Position numbers and translations under genes: made by a program
Notes under the pieces: generated by a model
What the model was told of the DNA's origin: nothing
Seen by the model: the letters and a program-made list of their open reading frames with translations, nothing else
The model's database searches: none
In this document: one piece after another, positions 18,247 to 26,505 of the stretch
Layout of the letters: each line of letters begins with the position of its first letter
Numbering within the stretch: position 1 is the stretch's first letter
Assembly: GCA_964549655.1 (NCBI GenBank)
Contig: CAZJXN010000017.1
Coordinates: 1-48,678, forward strand
Direction: 5' to 3'
Origin: JADJNW01 sp964549655
GTDB taxonomy: Bacteria; Bacteroidota; Bacteroidia; Chitinophagales; Saprospiraceae
DNA length: 48,678 nucleotides

Positions 18247-18350
18247 AGACCGAGAGATGCTAACTCGTTCAGTTGGCGACAGTTACAGAAAAAGTTGTCA
18301 ATAGTTGAAATATGCTAAGTGCTTGTTTTATGTAATTATAATAGAATAAA

Positions 18351-18575
18351 TTATGCGAATATCGGGTTAAAAATGGTCAAAAACCCCTTCAAATGAATGG
18401 AATTAACCCCGACGGGGTGGCATATTTATAAAAAAACCGACAAAATTTACTTTGAACCCCAGCGGGGTGACACTATTTACGTATAATGTGTCACCCCGTC
18501 GGGGTTCAAAACCCGTTGATTGTCAATTGTCTATAAATATATCACCCCTTCGGGGTTAACCCGATATTCGCATAA
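18351..18575. repeat. 225-bp nested palindrome with four CCCC-NNN-GGGG units
   Basis: Outer arms of 20 bp (18351-18370 and 18556-18575, TTATGCGAATATCGGGTTAA and its complement) enclose four REP-like hairpins of the form ACCCC-NNN-GGGGT at about 18405-18420, 18455-18470, 18491-18507 and 18541-18557. The inner two form a 23-bp stem (18451-18473/18488-18510) mismatched only in the 3-nt centres. This resembles REP/REPIN elements mobilised by RAYT transposases; none is encoded here. It occupies the convergent region after the permease gene. Confidence 0.8.
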
Positions 18576-18780
18576 ATTATTAATCCCAATAGCCGATATA
18601 TAATATTTAAAAGCCAACACGAAATTTACGTTTAAAATAAATATTTACAAGCAATTAAGTGCTAAAGCACTTTTGTTTTAACCACATCCTCCATAGGCGG
18701 ACGAAGGAGGCACAGAGAACGCAGAGCCAATAGTAAGTAATCAAGCAAATTTAAATTATAATAAAATTTTTATTAAAATA
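18576..18780. other. Remaining convergent spacer
   Basis: A+T-rich, with a short palindrome AAGTGCTAAAGCACTT near 18658-18673 and a purine-rich word region GGAGGCACAGAGAACGCAGAG at about 18706-18726. No gene recognised. Confidence 0.4.
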
Positions 18781-18835
18781 TTGGTTGTCAACGTTTTGGA
18801 TGCCTGCCAACTGCCTACTTTAAACTGCCTACTTA
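18781..18835 (-). repeat. 55-bp 3' element, copy 1
   Basis: Matches 31899-31953 in inverted orientation at 51 of 55 positions. Read on the minus strand it lies about 85 nt beyond the stop of the gene at 18920, the same relative place and orientation as the other copy has to its gene. Confidence 0.8.
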
Positions 18836-18919
18836 CTTAGTTATTTACAAAACTCGTAGCTAAAAAATCATCCTTTAAAGCTCTCTTGCATTGTAAATCG
18901 GTATTACTCCATCAACTCA

Positions 18920-19594
18920 TTACCCCTTTTTGGGCATAGAACGCTGCACCAGTTCGAGCGTTGCAAGAGCGAGTAATAACTTTTCTTCTTCGTCGGTAAT
19001 GTCAGATTTGATAAATTGGAAGGCGCGCGGGCTGAGGATGTCCCCTTTGCGCACGGCGGCTTTTACGATGCTGGCAACCTCGCGCTCGCCCACGATGACG
19101 GCGGCTAATTCAGGATGATTGTAATTAATCCGAGCGATGGGGCGATTTTTTTCATTATATAAAATACCATTTTCGCGTAAAGTCCCCAATAATTTATTAT
19201 CAATCAAAACCTGAATTTCAGTGCCTTTGAGCCAAAAAGCATAATCGTTTTGAGCGGTGCGCGCGAACAATAACGCATTCACACCCGAAGCCACATATCG
19301 CTTGAATGTGTAAGCTAATACGGGTTCATTATAAATGGTAGCAAAAACGCCTTTCGCTTTTAAAGTCAAGCCTTTGCTGATAGTTTGGTGCAATTGATTA
19401 ACGGAAAATAATTCTAATTCCTGCCGACCAATGGGTACTAACGATTCTTTCAACCACCCCTGCATCTCGGCTTGTAACTGCTTCAAGTCCTTTTGTACCC
19501 GCTTATAATTAGGCGCTACTTGTGGCAATACCCGCGAGAGTATTCCAAAACCAATGCCCACTGTAACAAGCGTAAATAATGCAAAAATTGCCAT
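18920..19594 (-). CDS. Membrane-anchored hypothetical protein
   Basis: A protein of 224 residues. An N-terminal membrane segment (FALFTLVTVGIGFGILSRV, about 4-22) is followed by a soluble alpha/beta domain with no recognised motif (TEIQVLIDNKLLGTLRENGILYNEKNRPIARI-type strands about 125-160) and an acidic C-terminal helix (DEEEKLLLALATLELV). It follows the SH3 lipoprotein gene by 96 nt on the same strand and may be co-expressed with it. Function unknown. Confidence 0.8.
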   Translation of the reverse strand: MAIFALFTLVTVGIGFGILSRVLPQVAPNYKRVQKDLKQLQAEMQGWLKESLVPIGRQELELFSVNQLHQTISKGLTLKAKGVFATIYNEPVLAYTFKRYVASGVNALLFARTAQNDYAFWLKGTEIQVLIDNKLLGTLRENGILYNEKNRPIARINYNHPELAAVIVGEREVASIVKAAVRKGDILSPRAFQFIKSDITDEEEKLLLALATLELVQRSMPKKG

Positions 19595-19626
19595 TTTATT
19601 TTAAATTTAACTACTGATCCTGTTTT

Positions 19627-19679
19627 AGATGCCAGACTGTACTCCGTTGAAAAAAATATCAAAATATCGCGCAGCAAAT
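19627..19679 (-). repeat. Dispersed direct repeat, copy 2
   Basis: 53 bp, the partner of 15416-15467. It lies 12 nt beyond the stop of the minus-strand SH3 lipoprotein gene. Confidence 0.75.
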
Positions 19680-19690
19680 CATTCCACCAT

Positions 19691-20764
19691 TTAATTTCCA
19701 CTTTGCTGATTCACTTGAATTTTATTTTCCACCGGCATTTCAAATTGCTTTCGGCGCGTTTGTAGCGCAATTTTATCAGCGGCTGTCAATATTTTATAAT
19801 TGGCTGTTACAATCGTATCCAATTCTGCTACAATTTTCTCTTTTGCTTCCCAATAAGTAACATTAAAATCGGTTATATCGTTGACTAACAAGCTTTTCCA
19901 TTCCATAATTTCCGGTGCGAACAAGTCGCTTTTTTGTAATGCTTCGTCCATTTTTGCCAGCATTTTATAATGTAATCCTCTTCCCAACAAGCTACTTCCA
20001 CCATAATCCCACGTTTGCATAAACCAGACCGGATAAAAGAATTCAATACTGTCTTCTGGAAAAATTGCCATCGCCAAGTTTACAAAGTCATCATCGTCGG
20101 TCTCCTTCGTCGCTTTTGCTTTGGTAATCAACTGTTTATAATCCCAAAAAAGATAATAAATCGTTCCTTCTGCTACCAATTGTGGTACAAAACTGGGCAT
20201 CGCCTGTTCCAACCAAAACAAATCGGGTCGTTCATCGGGGTCGCCTACGGGGATACGCGCCTCCATCAATCCTACCATGGTGTCCCGCAGCGTGGTACCT
20301 TTCCGATACATAGCTGCAAATCCTTGTGCCGATTGCACCGCTTGAAAATCCTGCCGATACGCGCGAATGCTATCTGCCAGCAGTTTGCCAAATAAGGTTT
20401 GTAATCGCTTTTCCATCAATAAAGTTGCCAATTTTGAGGGGTCACTCATTGTGAAATGCAGCGAGCCGCCATACACCCAGCCTGCTGTGCCATCTTCGGT
20501 GCGCACCTTGAGCCACGGCTCGTCAAACTGGATACCGCGCAATTGTACTTTTGTTGTAAAATTGCTCACTTCGCCCAAATCATACAAGACCGTTCCTTTT
20601 GGCAACGAACTTAATACCTTACTGTTTTCTCCGGGAGCTTCGCGCAGCCGCACGTCTTCGATATTGGTTATCAGACGAGTAGAAACTGTTTCTGGTTGTG
20701 CTTTTTTATCCGATTGGCATCCGAAAAGAAAGAAAAGGATGCCTATAAAAATCCATTTTTCCAT
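19691..20764 (-). CDS. SH3-domain lipoprotein
   Basis: A protein of 357 residues from the ATG at 20764, which opens the lipoprotein signal MEKWIFIGILFFLFGC (lipid-modified Cys16). The frame extends to 20797, but that extension lacks a signal peptide. Residues about 35-105 form a bacterial SH3 domain (VRLREAPGENSKVLSSLPKGTVLYDL ... DGTAGWVYGGSL), which usually binds cell-wall peptides. The rest is a helical domain with a conserved feel (PDLFWLEQAMPSFVPQL) but no known name. Probably anchored in an envelope membrane. The gene begins 38 nt beyond the rpoD terminator. Confidence 0.85.
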   Translation of the reverse strand: MEKWIFIGILFFLFGCQSDKKAQPETVSTRLITNIEDVRLREAPGENSKVLSSLPKGTVLYDLGEVSNFTTKVQLRGIQFDEPWLKVRTEDGTAGWVYGGSLHFTMSDPSKLATLLMEKRLQTLFGKLLADSIRAYRQDFQAVQSAQGFAAMYRKGTTLRDTMVGLMEARIPVGDPDERPDLFWLEQAMPSFVPQLVAEGTIYYLFWDYKQLITKAKATKETDDDDFVNLAMAIFPEDSIEFFYPVWFMQTWDYGGSSLLGRGLHYKMLAKMDEALQKSDLFAPEIMEWKSLLVNDITDFNVTYWEAKEKIVAELDTIVTANYKILTAADKIALQTRRKQFEMPVENKIQVNQQSGN

Positions 20765-20801
20765 TAAATCGTGCAATTTCGGAGCGAAACTACGCAAAAA
20801 T

Positions 20802-20842
20802 AAGGAGACGACACCTCTACGTTGAAAGATGTCGCCTCCTTT
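20802..20842 (-). terminator. rpoD terminator
   Basis: A stem of about 14 bp with two imperfect pairs (20802-20816 against 20827-20842, GGAG.CGACA/TGTCG.CTCC) begins 26 nt after the rpoD stop and is followed on the minus strand by TTATTTTTG. Confidence 0.75.
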
Positions 20843-20867
20843 GCCAGTCTAAATTGGCAGTCTCTTT

Positions 20868-21734
20868 TTATCCGAGATACGATCTCAGTGCATTTCGATT
20901 GTAGGATTTGCGCAAGCGCCGAATGGCACGTTCCTTGATCTGGCGTACCCGTTCGCGGGTCAGGTTATACATTTCGCCAATTTCTTCTAAAGTCAAAGGC
21001 CTATATTCGTTTAAACCATAATATGCTGACAGCACTTCTATCTCTCGTGGCGACAAAATGGACAAACCCTGTTGCACTTCATCCCGCAAAGACTGCTCCA
21101 TCAATTCACTATCCGGACTCACGTCGTCTTGGCTAATGATGACATCCAACATAGTCGAATCGCCATCTTCTCCGCCAATCGGCGCATCTACTGACACGTG
21201 CCGACCGTTACCTTTTAGCATATTGCCTACTTCTTTTCCGGTCATCTCTAAAATTTCTCCCAGCTCGTCATTCGAAGGTTCCCGCTCAAATTTTTGCACA
21301 AAAGATACATACGCTTCATTCACTTTATTGTACGAACCAACTTTGTTTAAAGGCAAGCGCACAATGCGCGAGTGCTCGACAATGGCTTGTAGAATAGACT
21401 GTCGAATCCACCAGACGGCATAAGAAATGAATTTAAAACCTTTCGTTTCGTCAAATCGTTTGGCTGCTTTCATCAAGCCGACGTTGCCTTCGTTGATAAG
21501 GTCGCTAAGAGAAAGTCCTTGATTTTGGTATTGCTTTGCAACAGAAACCACGAAACGGAGATTTGCTTCGGTCAGTTTGCCAAGTGCATTTTGGTCTCCA
21601 TCATGGATTCGGCGCGCCAGTTCTGCCTCCTGTTCAGGCGTGAGCATTGAGATTTTGCCGATGTCGTTGAGGTATTTGTCCAACGCAAGGCTCTCTCGAG
21701 TCGTAATTTTATTCGTAATTTTTAACTGCCGCAT
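20868..21734 (-). CDS. rpoD: Primary RNA polymerase sigma factor, RpoD/SigA type
   Basis: A protein of 288 residues, the typical short form of the Bacteroidota housekeeping sigma factor, which lacks region 1.1. Region 1.2 (DKYLNDIGKISMLTPEQEAELARRI), region 2 (NLRFVVSVAKQYQNQGLSLSDLINEGNVGLMKAA, FISYAVWWIRQSI), region 3 and region 4 with the helix-turn-helix (LTLEEIGEMYNLTRERVRQIKERAIRRLR) are all complete. It directs recognition of TTG/TAnnTTTG promoters like those marked in this window. Strong terminator downstream; upstream lies the 22-kb repeat region with the scaffold gap. Confidence 0.97.
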   Translation of the reverse strand: MRQLKITNKITTRESLALDKYLNDIGKISMLTPEQEAELARRIHDGDQNALGKLTEANLRFVVSVAKQYQNQGLSLSDLINEGNVGLMKAAKRFDETKGFKFISYAVWWIRQSILQAIVEHSRIVRLPLNKVGSYNKVNEAYVSFVQKFEREPSNDELGEILEMTGKEVGNMLKGNGRHVSVDAPIGGEDGDSTMLDVIISQDDVSPDSELMEQSLRDEVQQGLSILSPREIEVLSAYYGLNEYRPLTLEEIGEMYNLTRERVRQIKERAIRRLRKSYNRNALRSYLG

Positions 21735-21961
21735 ATGTCCGGGATTTTGGGAATTTTTAGATTATGACGAAATATACGTTCTTTTATTCGCAAAAGTTGC
21801 GCTTAAAAAAAGAAACTTGACTTTTTCACAAAAAAGGCTTATATACAAGCCATTACTCAAGTACAAAAATCGGTACGGTAAAGTTCCAGTTTTTATAAAA
21901 TTAAAATAGCCTTCCGTATTATAACGCAAGGCTATTCCTAAAGCAACACTATTTAAATATA

Positions 21962-22211
21962 AAATGTGAGATGAGAAATTTGAAAATTTACGCTTTCTAA
22001 TTTCCCTCCTACTTCTCCCAACTCCCATTTCACATCTCCCAACTCCCATTTCACATNNNNNNNNNNNNNNNNNNNNNNNNNNNNNNNNNNNNNNNNNNNN
22101 NNNNNNNNNNNNNNNNNNNNNNNNNNNNNNNNNNNNNNNNNNNNNNNNNNNNNNNNTTCCCTCCTACTTCTCCCAACTCCCATTTCACATCTCCCAACTC
22201 CCATTTCACAT
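21962..22211. repeat. TTTCACATCTCC word array spanning a scaffold gap
   Basis: Left part AAATGTGAGATGAGAAAT (about 21963-21980) is roughly complementary to the repeated words CTCCCATTTCACATCTCCCA to the right. The 55 bp before the gap (22002-22056) and after it (22157-22211) are identical. This fills the 480-bp space between pnp and rpoD together with an A+T-rich stretch (21735-21960). Confidence 0.8.
22057..22156. other. Scaffold gap (100 N)
   Basis: Exactly 100 undetermined bases inside the word array, bounded by identical 55-bp sequences; the assembler probably failed on a tandem repeat. Confidence 0.99.
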
Positions 22212-22220
22212 TTCCCCCTT

Positions 22221-24479
22221 TTAATCTCGATTGTATCGGTCGCCACCGCCTCTCCGGTCGCTGCCACCTCTGCGATCCCCACCTCGGTCTCCCCGGTCTC
22301 TTCGCTCCCCGCGGTCTTCATCATCCCGGCTGCTACCATTACCACCGCCACCCGGAGGAGCTGGTAGTAACGCTTTGCGCGACACGCGATATTTGCCAGT
22401 TTTCTTATCTATTTCAATCAATTTGATTTTCACTTCGTCTCCTTCTTTGAATACTTCTTCCACATTGTCAATGCGAGAGTAGGACATCTCCGAGACGTGC
22501 AGCAAGCCGCTTTTACCATTGAAATCTACAAAAACGCCATACGGCATTACTGTTTTCACAATCGCCGTATATTCATCGCCTACTGTTGGAATGAACACGA
22601 TTTGACGAATCCGATTTAATGCTTTTTCAATAGATTCTTTATTGGCACTCGCAACACTTACGATACCTTTATCACCGACTTCTTCAATATTGATGGTAGC
22701 ACCAGATTCTGCCTGAATTTCTTGAATAATTTTACCGCCCGGTCCGATCACTGCACCAATAAAGCTCTTTTCAATAATTAATTCCACGATACGCGGTGCG
22801 TGTGGTTTGTAATCTTCGCGCGGCGCAGCGATTGATTCTGCCATCTTGCTTAGAATGTGCAAACGACCCTGACGCGCCTGATCCAACGCTTTTTCCAACA
22901 CATCATACGGCATTCCTTCTATCTTGATGTCCATCTGACAACCTGTGATGCCGTTTTCTGTGCCGGTAATTTTAAAATCCATATCGCCCAGTGCATCTTC
23001 ATCGCCGAGAATATCCGATAATACCGCTGTGCGCTTGCCATCTGCAATCAAACCCATTGCAATACCAGAAACGGGCGCTTTTATCTTCACACCACCATCC
23101 ATCAATGCCATCGAACCGGCGCAAACCGTTGCCATCGAAGACGAACCGTTGGATTCTAAAATGTCAGAAACAATACGGATGGTATAAGGATTATCAGTTG
23201 GTAAAACTTGCCGCAGCGAACGTGCTGCCAAATTAGCGTGCCCAACCTCGCGGCGACCCGGACCCCGCATCGGCTTCGCTTCTCCAACGGAGTAGGGTGG
23301 AAAATTATAATGCAAAATAAATTTATCGAAATGGTGGTTCATCGCATTATCCACCATCATTTCATCCAGCTTGGTGCCTAAGGTGAGGGAAGTAAGCGAC
23401 TGCGTTTCGCCTCGTGTAAAAAGCGCCGAACCATGTGTAGAAGGCAAATAATCTACCTCTGACCAAATCGGACGAATTTCATCCAATTTACGACCGTCAA
23501 GCCGCACGCCGTCCGTTAGTACCATGTCGCGCACGACTTCTTTTTTCAATTTATCAAAATAGCGGTCAACGAATTTTTTCTTTTCCGTGTAATATTCTTC
23601 ACCTTTTTCGGTTTTGAGCGCTTCAACCATTCCTTTTTTCGTCTCCTCATATTGTGCTTTGCGATTCTGCTTATCTAAAAAAGATTTTGCAGTGGCGTAC
23701 AATTTTTCCCGAGCCGAACGGTCAACGTATGCTTTCACATCCTCATCCTCTTCTGCTGGAATTACTTCCCGTTTGGTTGCTGCTTTTTCACCTACTAATT
23801 TTGCCAGTTCAAGCTGTGCTTGTATTTGTACTAAAATAGCTTCGTGTGCGATTTTAATCCCTACAATCAAGTCAGCTTCCGAGCATTCTTTTGCCTCGCC
23901 TTCTACCATCGTCACGCTATCCGCCGTTGCACCTACTAAAAGGTCAATATCGGCAGTTTTTAATTCACTTCGGGTTGGGTTTACTTTGAATTCGCCATTC
24001 ACACGTGCTACGCGCACTTCCGAAATAGGTCCTTGAAATGGAATATCAGAAACCGATAACGCTGCTGAAGCTGCCAATGCTACAAACGCATCAGGAAGCG
24101 TCTCTTTATCGCCGGAAATCAGATTGACAATAATCTGTGTCTCAAACATATATTCATCTGGAAAAAGCGGTCGAATGGCGCGGTCTACCAAACGAGAAGT
24201 CAATATTTCAGCATCGGAAAGCCTGGATTCACGTCGAAAAAAGTTGCCCGGTACCCGCCCAGCAGCCGCAAATTTCTCTTGATAGTCAACTGAAAGTGGA
24301 AAAAAATCTTGTCCTTCTCGCATTGTTCTGGAGGACACAACGGTGGCGAGTAACATCGTTTTGTCTAGGCGTACCAGTACAGAGCCGTCTGCCAGCGATG
24401 CTAATTTGCCCGTTTCGAGGGTCACTTCTCTTCCATCTGGTAAGTTGAAGGAGGTACTGATTGGAATCTGTTGTCCCAT
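22221..24479 (-). CDS. pnp: Polyribonucleotide nucleotidyltransferase (PNPase)
   Basis: A protein of 752 residues that degrades RNA 3' to 5' by phosphorolysis and acts as a trimer. Two RNase PH domains (about 10-230 and 325-545, the second with GRREVGHANLAARSLRQVLP), a KH domain (IEKSFIGAVIGPGGKIIQEIQ, about 560-610) and an S1 domain (VMPYGVFVDFNGKSGLLHVSEMS, about 625-700) follow in the usual order. The last 40-odd residues are an Arg/Gly/Asp-rich tail (RGERRDRGDRGGDRRGG-type), longer and more repetitive than in many PNPases, which probably adds RNA contacts. It follows rpsO, the classic rpsO-pnp order, separated here by 459 bp. Confidence 0.97.
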   Translation of the reverse strand: MGQQIPISTSFNLPDGREVTLETGKLASLADGSVLVRLDKTMLLATVVSSRTMREGQDFFPLSVDYQEKFAAAGRVPGNFFRRESRLSDAEILTSRLVDRAIRPLFPDEYMFETQIIVNLISGDKETLPDAFVALAASAALSVSDIPFQGPISEVRVARVNGEFKVNPTRSELKTADIDLLVGATADSVTMVEGEAKECSEADLIVGIKIAHEAILVQIQAQLELAKLVGEKAATKREVIPAEEDEDVKAYVDRSAREKLYATAKSFLDKQNRKAQYEETKKGMVEALKTEKGEEYYTEKKKFVDRYFDKLKKEVVRDMVLTDGVRLDGRKLDEIRPIWSEVDYLPSTHGSALFTRGETQSLTSLTLGTKLDEMMVDNAMNHHFDKFILHYNFPPYSVGEAKPMRGPGRREVGHANLAARSLRQVLPTDNPYTIRIVSDILESNGSSSMATVCAGSMALMDGGVKIKAPVSGIAMGLIADGKRTAVLSDILGDEDALGDMDFKITGTENGITGCQMDIKIEGMPYDVLEKALDQARQGRLHILSKMAESIAAPREDYKPHAPRIVELIIEKSFIGAVIGPGGKIIQEIQAESGATINIEEVGDKGIVSVASANKESIEKALNRIRQIVFIPTVGDEYTAIVKTVMPYGVFVDFNGKSGLLHVSEMSYSRIDNVEEVFKEGDEVKIKLIEIDKKTGKYRVSRKALLPAPPGGGGNGSSRDDEDRGERRDRGDRGGDRRGGSDRRGGGDRYNRD

Positions 24480-24827
24480 AAAAAATAACGCTTTAAGATT
24501 GTTTCAAAAATCAAACGCGCCGGAGCAACAAGGTGTTGTCCTGCGTGTGGAGCAAGGTGCAGTTTTCAGTATGCAGTTAGCAGCTTGCCCGCTGGAGTAA
24601 AACGAAGGAAGGTAGGCAGTTTGCAACTAATTTTGCATCCATTGTAATTTCGCTCACTTACTTCTAAACTATTCGTCAGCAAAAAGGCAAGGTGGGTACG
24701 CACTCGGTGAAAGTCAAATGTAAAATATTAAATGTAAAATTACCTTTTGACTGTTCCTTATTTTGACTTAATTGCTTTTTTCCGCTTTTGTAAATTGATA
24801 ACTACGCGTGCGGCTGACGACTTTTGG
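24480..24827. other. rpsO-pnp spacer, 5' part
   Basis: Contains ACTGC-type words (about 24556-24632, for example CAGTATGCAGTTAGCAGC and GGTAGGCAGTTTGCAAC) and AAATGTAAAAT words (24717-24745). Together with 24828-24930 it makes up the 459-bp spacer. No gene recognised. Confidence 0.5.
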
Positions 24828-24930
24828 AGACGTTAGATAATAGATTTTAGACAGTAGACTATGTGCTTGTAATTTCAATTGAACGAGCTTAACTTTTAAG
24901 TCTAACGTCTATGTCTAAAATCTATCGTCT
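24828..24930. repeat. Inverted GTCTAACGTCTA word repeat after rpsO
   Basis: The left arm 24828-24860 (AGACGTTAGATAATAGATTT...) and right arm 24899-24930 (...CTAACGTCTATGTCTAAAA...) are imperfect reverse complements made of TAGAC/GTCTA words. It starts 9 nt beyond the rpsO stop (24939), where it could form a long hairpin in the rpsO-pnp transcript. Confidence 0.75.
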
Positions 24931-24938
24931 TTAAAAAC

Positions 24939-25214
24939 CTACTTACGAATGCCGAGTTTCTCCAGCATTTCCCGATATTTTTGCAAGTCTCTTTTCGAGA
25001 GGTATTGCAACAATTGCTTGCGCTTACCTACCAACGACAACAAGGCGCGACGGCAAGAGTGGTCTTTCTGATTGCCTCTCAAATGATTAGACAATTCCTG
25101 AATGCGATACGTAAAAAGGGCAATCTGTGCCTCTGCCGAACCCGTATCACCCGGCGCTTTTGCGTACTGACCCAGTACCTCCGCTTTCTTTTCTTTCGTT
25201 AAATAAATAGCCAT
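24939..25214 (-). CDS. rpsO: 30S ribosomal protein S15
   Basis: A protein of 91 residues, close to the usual 89. The S15 core is complete: DTGSAEAQIALFTYRIQELSNHLRGNQKDHSCRRALLSLVGKRKQLLQYL, then DLQKYREMLEKLGIRK. It binds 16S rRNA in the platform of the small subunit. A TACCTTTG element at 25273-25266 gives it its own promoter. A word-repeat hairpin follows the stop codon and then pnp. Confidence 0.98.
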   Translation of the reverse strand: MAIYLTKEKKAEVLGQYAKAPGDTGSAEAQIALFTYRIQELSNHLRGNQKDHSCRRALLSLVGKRKQLLQYLSKRDLQKYREMLEKLGIRK

Positions 25215-25265
25215 TTTGTTATTTCAATTATTCAAACAATATCTTTCTTCTATTTTTTAGCGGTG

Positions 25266-25273
25266 CAAAGGTA
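25266..25273 (-). promoter_or_regulatory. -7 element of the rpsO promoter
   Basis: The minus strand reads TACCTTTG followed by C, a good TAnnTTTG match, 51 nt upstream of the rpsO start codon. No TTG at the usual -33 distance. Confidence 0.5.
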
Positions 25274-25312
25274 CAATTTTTATGTTGAAATCCTACCGTT
25301 TTTTTTGAAAAA

Positions 25313-25409
25313 TGGAAGATGCGAGGATAAGAAGATAGGATGACCAAGCGAAAATGTGACCAAGTGACAAGGGAATCCTCCTATCCTCCCATTTTCCTAT
25401 CCTCCACTT
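25313..25409. repeat. Inverted CCTATCCTCC word repeat after etfA
   Basis: GAGGATAAGAAGATAGGATG (about 25323-25342) is roughly complementary to CCTCCTATCCTCCCATTTTC and TCCTATCCTCC (25378-25405). It begins directly after the etfA stop codon (25411) on the minus strand. Confidence 0.7.
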
Positions 25410-25410
25410 T

Positions 25411-26373
25411 CTAATTATCGGCTTTAAATTTCTTAAACGCTTCCGTCAATTTTGGTACAATTTCAAATAAATCGCCGACTACACCATAATCCGCCGCTTT
25501 GAAAAATGGTGCTTCCGGGTCTTTATTGATGACAACAATGGTTTTAGAATTATTCACACCCGCTAAATGCTGAATCGCACCGGAAATCCCAATCGCAATG
25601 TACAAATTCGGACGAATTGCAATACCCGTCTGCCCGACATGCTCGTGGTGAGGACGCCAGTGCGCATCCGCTACCGGACGCGAGCAAGCGGTGGTCGCGC
25701 CAATCGTCTCTGCCAGTTCCTCGACGATACCCCAGTTTTCAGGACCTTTCAAACCCCGCCCGCCGGACACTACTACTTCCGCCTCTGGGAGCGGCACGAT
25801 GCCTTCCACTTGCTTCACTGCTGTGACTTTCACGCGGCTTTGCGGTATAGTTACGTCCAATGTTTCTATCGTTCCAACTTCGCCCACTACTTCCGGTTGC
25901 AAACTATTGCCCATCAAGGAAAGCACTTTCATAGGCGATTTTAACTCTAATTCCGCGATTGCTTTGCCCGAAAAAACGGATTTTTTTACTTTAAACGTCC
26001 CGTCTTCTACCATCGGAAGCGTATTCACACCCGGCGCAGAAGCTGCATTCAGCCGCGCTGCCAAGCGACCCAGCACCGATTTTCCATCCGCAGAATGGTT
26101 CACAATGACCACAGTAGCACCCAATTTTTGAGCCGCTTCGGCAATCACCGCCGCGTGTACCTGACTATCGAAACTATCCAATGCCGGATTTGCAATATTA
26201 TAAATTTTAGAAGCCCCATATTTACCGAGTTCTTCCGCGCCAGAGACGGAGCCAAGTGTCAACGTAACACATTCTACGCCAAGCTTTTGCGCTGTTTTAT
26301 ATCCATACGTCACCGCTTCAAACGCCGCTTTTTTTAATTGTCCCTTATGATGTTCTACAACTACTATTACCAT
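25411..26373 (-). CDS. etfA: Electron transfer flavoprotein, alpha subunit
   Basis: A protein of 320 residues, normal length. The C-terminal FAD-binding half is conserved: VSGGRGLKGPENW, ATTACSRPVADAHW, QTGIAIRPNLYIAIGISGAIQHLAG and INKDPEAPFFKAADYG. With EtfB it forms the soluble ETF dimer that passes electrons from acyl-CoA dehydrogenases toward the quinone pool. It lies 132 nt beyond etfB on the same strand, so the two are almost certainly one transcript. Confidence 0.97.
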   Translation of the reverse strand: MVIVVVEHHKGQLKKAAFEAVTYGYKTAQKLGVECVTLTLGSVSGAEELGKYGASKIYNIANPALDSFDSQVHAAVIAEAAQKLGATVVIVNHSADGKSVLGRLAARLNAASAPGVNTLPMVEDGTFKVKKSVFSGKAIAELELKSPMKVLSLMGNSLQPEVVGEVGTIETLDVTIPQSRVKVTAVKQVEGIVPLPEAEVVVSGGRGLKGPENWGIVEELAETIGATTACSRPVADAHWRPHHEHVGQTGIAIRPNLYIAIGISGAIQHLAGVNNSKTIVVINKDPEAPFFKAADYGVVGDLFEIVPKLTEAFKKFKADN

Positions 26374-26405
26374 TTTTGTTGTGTTTTTGTATTAAAGTGT
26401 TTTTG
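26374..26405. repeat. GTGTTTTTGT word repeat between etfB and etfA
   Basis: TTGTGTTTTTGTATTAAAGT and GTGTTTTTGTCCGCTACC share words with 27246-27315 upstream of etfB (GTGTTTTTGTC, TTTTTGTCGCTACC). The rest of the 132-bp spacer (26406-26505) contains ATCACCC-type words. These copies lie just 5' of each start codon. Confidence 0.55.
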
Positions 26406-26505
26406 TCCGCTACCAGCATTTTTCACGCAAAAGACGCAAGCGCGCAAAGTTTCTCTCGTCACTCCGTCACGCATCACCCTATAAACCAATCACCCCATCA
26501 CCCCC

